Origin: Thermoanaerobaculia bacterium
GTDB lineage: Bacteria > Acidobacteriota > Thermoanaerobaculia > Multivoradales > UBA5704
Direction: 5' to 3'
DNA length: 9,169 bases
Assembly (NCBI GenBank): GCA_030150965.1
Contig: JASLEW010000541.1
Span: 1 to 9,169 of the forward strand
How positions within the stretch are numbered: position 1 is the first letter of the stretch; every line of letters starts with the position of its first letter. Shown piece after piece: positions 8,803 through 9,169 of this stretch. The translations under genes were made by a program, and so were the position numbers. Below the pieces are notes generated by a model that saw only the letters and a list, made by a program, of their open reading frames with translations, was not told where the DNA came from and made no database searches.

Positions 8803-8822
8803 CTGGCGCCGACTGGCGCCGA
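8803..8822. repeat. Perfect tandem 10-bp repeat
   Basis: CTGGCGCCGA occurs twice with no gap. The core GGCGCC is itself palindromic, so this gives two identical sites one helical turn apart, about 115-130 bp upstream of the predicted degP start. It could be a second regulator site, or local slippage. Confidence 0.5.
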
Positions 8823-8858
8823 AAGGTGCGCCGGGGTGCGGTCCCCCGTGGCCGCCCC

Positions 8859-8880
8859 GGCCTGTTGCGAGGAACAGGCC
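8859..8880. promoter_or_regulatory. Dyad overlapping the plus-strand -35 element, possible operator
   Basis: GGCCTGTT and AACAGGCC form an 8-bp inverted repeat around six bases. It covers the whole -35 box and ten bases of the spacer of the plus-strand promoter, a typical repressor position. The inner part, CTGT-N8-ACAG, has the spacing of the enterobacterial LexA box, but the flanks are GC rather than AT and LexA sites differ between phyla, so the identity is open. Confidence 0.4.
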
Positions 8881-8893
8881 AAGAGGCTATACT
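8865..8893 (+). promoter_or_regulatory. Sigma-70-type promoter, plus strand
   Basis: TTGCGA (4 of 6) and TATACT (5 of 6) are separated by exactly 17 bp. The -10 is one of very few AT-rich hexamers in the region. The predicted start is around 8897-8900, directly ahead of the structured RNA. Confidence 0.65.
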
Positions 8894-8899
8894 CCCACC

Positions 8900-8960
8900 G
8901 GGAGCTTGCCCCGAATCCGCAAGGACTCGGTACGAAGTGGGCCTCACGCCCACTTTTTTT
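8900..8960 (+). ncRNA. Short structured transcript: small RNA or attenuated leader
   Basis: From the predicted start to the end of the T-run is only about 60 nt and almost all of it folds. The first possible stem is GGG...CCC (8900-8911). Next comes CCGA-A-TCC, a GCAA tetraloop and GGA-C-TCGG (8911-8930), a seven-pair hairpin with one A/C mismatch and a GNRA loop. The final element is the terminator hairpin (8935-8955). There is no start codon with a ribosome site and no plausible peptide. A GTGGGC...GCCCAC terminator followed by T7 resembles, from memory, the leaders in front of rimP-nusA-infB operons. That is a suggestion only, since no RimP sequence is visible. Confidence 0.5.
8935..8960 (+). 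terminator. Intrinsic terminator of the short plus-strand transcript
   Basis: AAGTGGGC, loop CTCAC, GCCCACTT, then an unbroken run of T to 8960 (seven T in all from 8954). It has an 8-bp stem, a small loop and a strong U-tract on the plus strand only. Its place just after a promoter makes it an attenuator or a small-RNA end. Confidence 0.88.
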
Positions 8961-9051
8961 GTTGGAGCAGGGTTTTTCCGCGAGAGTCGAGAAAGGTTCA
9001 CCAGGATTGAGACTTCCCCAGGGTCAGCAGGGTCAGGATGATCCGGCTTTG

Positions 9052-9169
9052 ATGCCGGCGCCCGGCACCTCGTCCGCCTCCCCCGGCCCGTCCGGGCGTG
9101 GCCGCGTCGGCCGGACCGGCCGTGCGGCGGGCCGGCGGGCTCGCGGCGCCGCGCCCGAGCGGCGCGTCC
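9052..9169 (+). CDS. Possible start of a plus-strand gene, unrecognised, cut by the window edge
   Basis: From ATG 9052 the frame is open to the edge (39 codons). It gives a Pro/Ala/Gly/Arg-rich sequence beginning MPAPGTSSASPGPSGRGRV with no family motif. The same frame is open upstream, with a possible TTG at 9007, through a 9-bp tandem repeat (CAGGGTCAG twice, 9019-9036). Neither start has a clear ribosome site. Frames stay open by chance at this GC content, so this may be non-coding leader. The rest of 8961-9169 shows nothing else I can support. Confidence 0.2.
   Translation, partial: MPAPGTSSASPGPSGRGRVGRTGRAAGRRARGAAPERRV

Noticed and set aside
8646..8882. 79-residue N-terminal extension of DegP from a TTG at 8882
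   Set aside because: It starts at a rare codon with no ribosome site, is unlike DegP N-termini, would place the membrane anchor deep inside the protein and would cover the promoter candidate. ATG 8645 has AAAGGAG upstream.

Overview
The window is very GC-rich, chromosomal-looking bacterial DNA from a diderm. The best guess at origin is an Acidobacteriota-like bacterium (for example Thermoanaerobaculia or Vicinamibacteria). This is inferred from an Oar-like TonB-dependent receptor with an N-terminal carboxypeptidase-regulatory-like domain, an ECF sigma factor fused by operon to a Hanks-type kinase with a characteristic N-terminal helical region, and an NtrX-like regulator. No marker gene proves the taxon. 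I see no transposase, integrase, CRISPR array, tRNA or rRNA.

Layout. From the right, all certain genes are on the minus strand. degP/htrA (7065-8645) is followed by a strong intrinsic terminator (6986-7031). Next come an NtrX-like sigma-54 response regulator (5558-6943) and pyrE (4915-5568), which overlap and are translationally coupled. An array of palindromic repeats (about 4822-4942) lies between pyrE and a 988-aa Oar-like outer-membrane receptor (1819-4785) and runs into the pyrE 3' end. Then come an ECF sigma factor (1089-1667) and a serine/threonine kinase (1-1092, cut by the window edge), which share an ATGA stop/start overlap.

The 524 bases right of degP hold most of the unexplained signal. 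On the minus strand there is a good sigma-54 (-24/-12) promoter candidate for degP, with a dyad and a tandem repeat upstream where an enhancer-binding protein could sit. On the plus strand there is a well-spaced sigma-70 promoter overlapped by a long dyad. It drives a roughly 60-nt structured RNA consisting of a GNRA-capped hairpin and then a strong terminator. This RNA is either a free small RNA or an attenuator for a plus-strand gene that begins near or beyond the right edge.

How the parts may work together (inference): the window is dominated by envelope and signalling functions. The sigma-54 regulator and the sigma-54-type promoter of the periplasmic protease lie in the same locus, which suggests an envelope-stress circuit. 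The ECF-kinase pair is a typical kinase-controlled sigma factor module and has no anti-sigma gene visible beside it.
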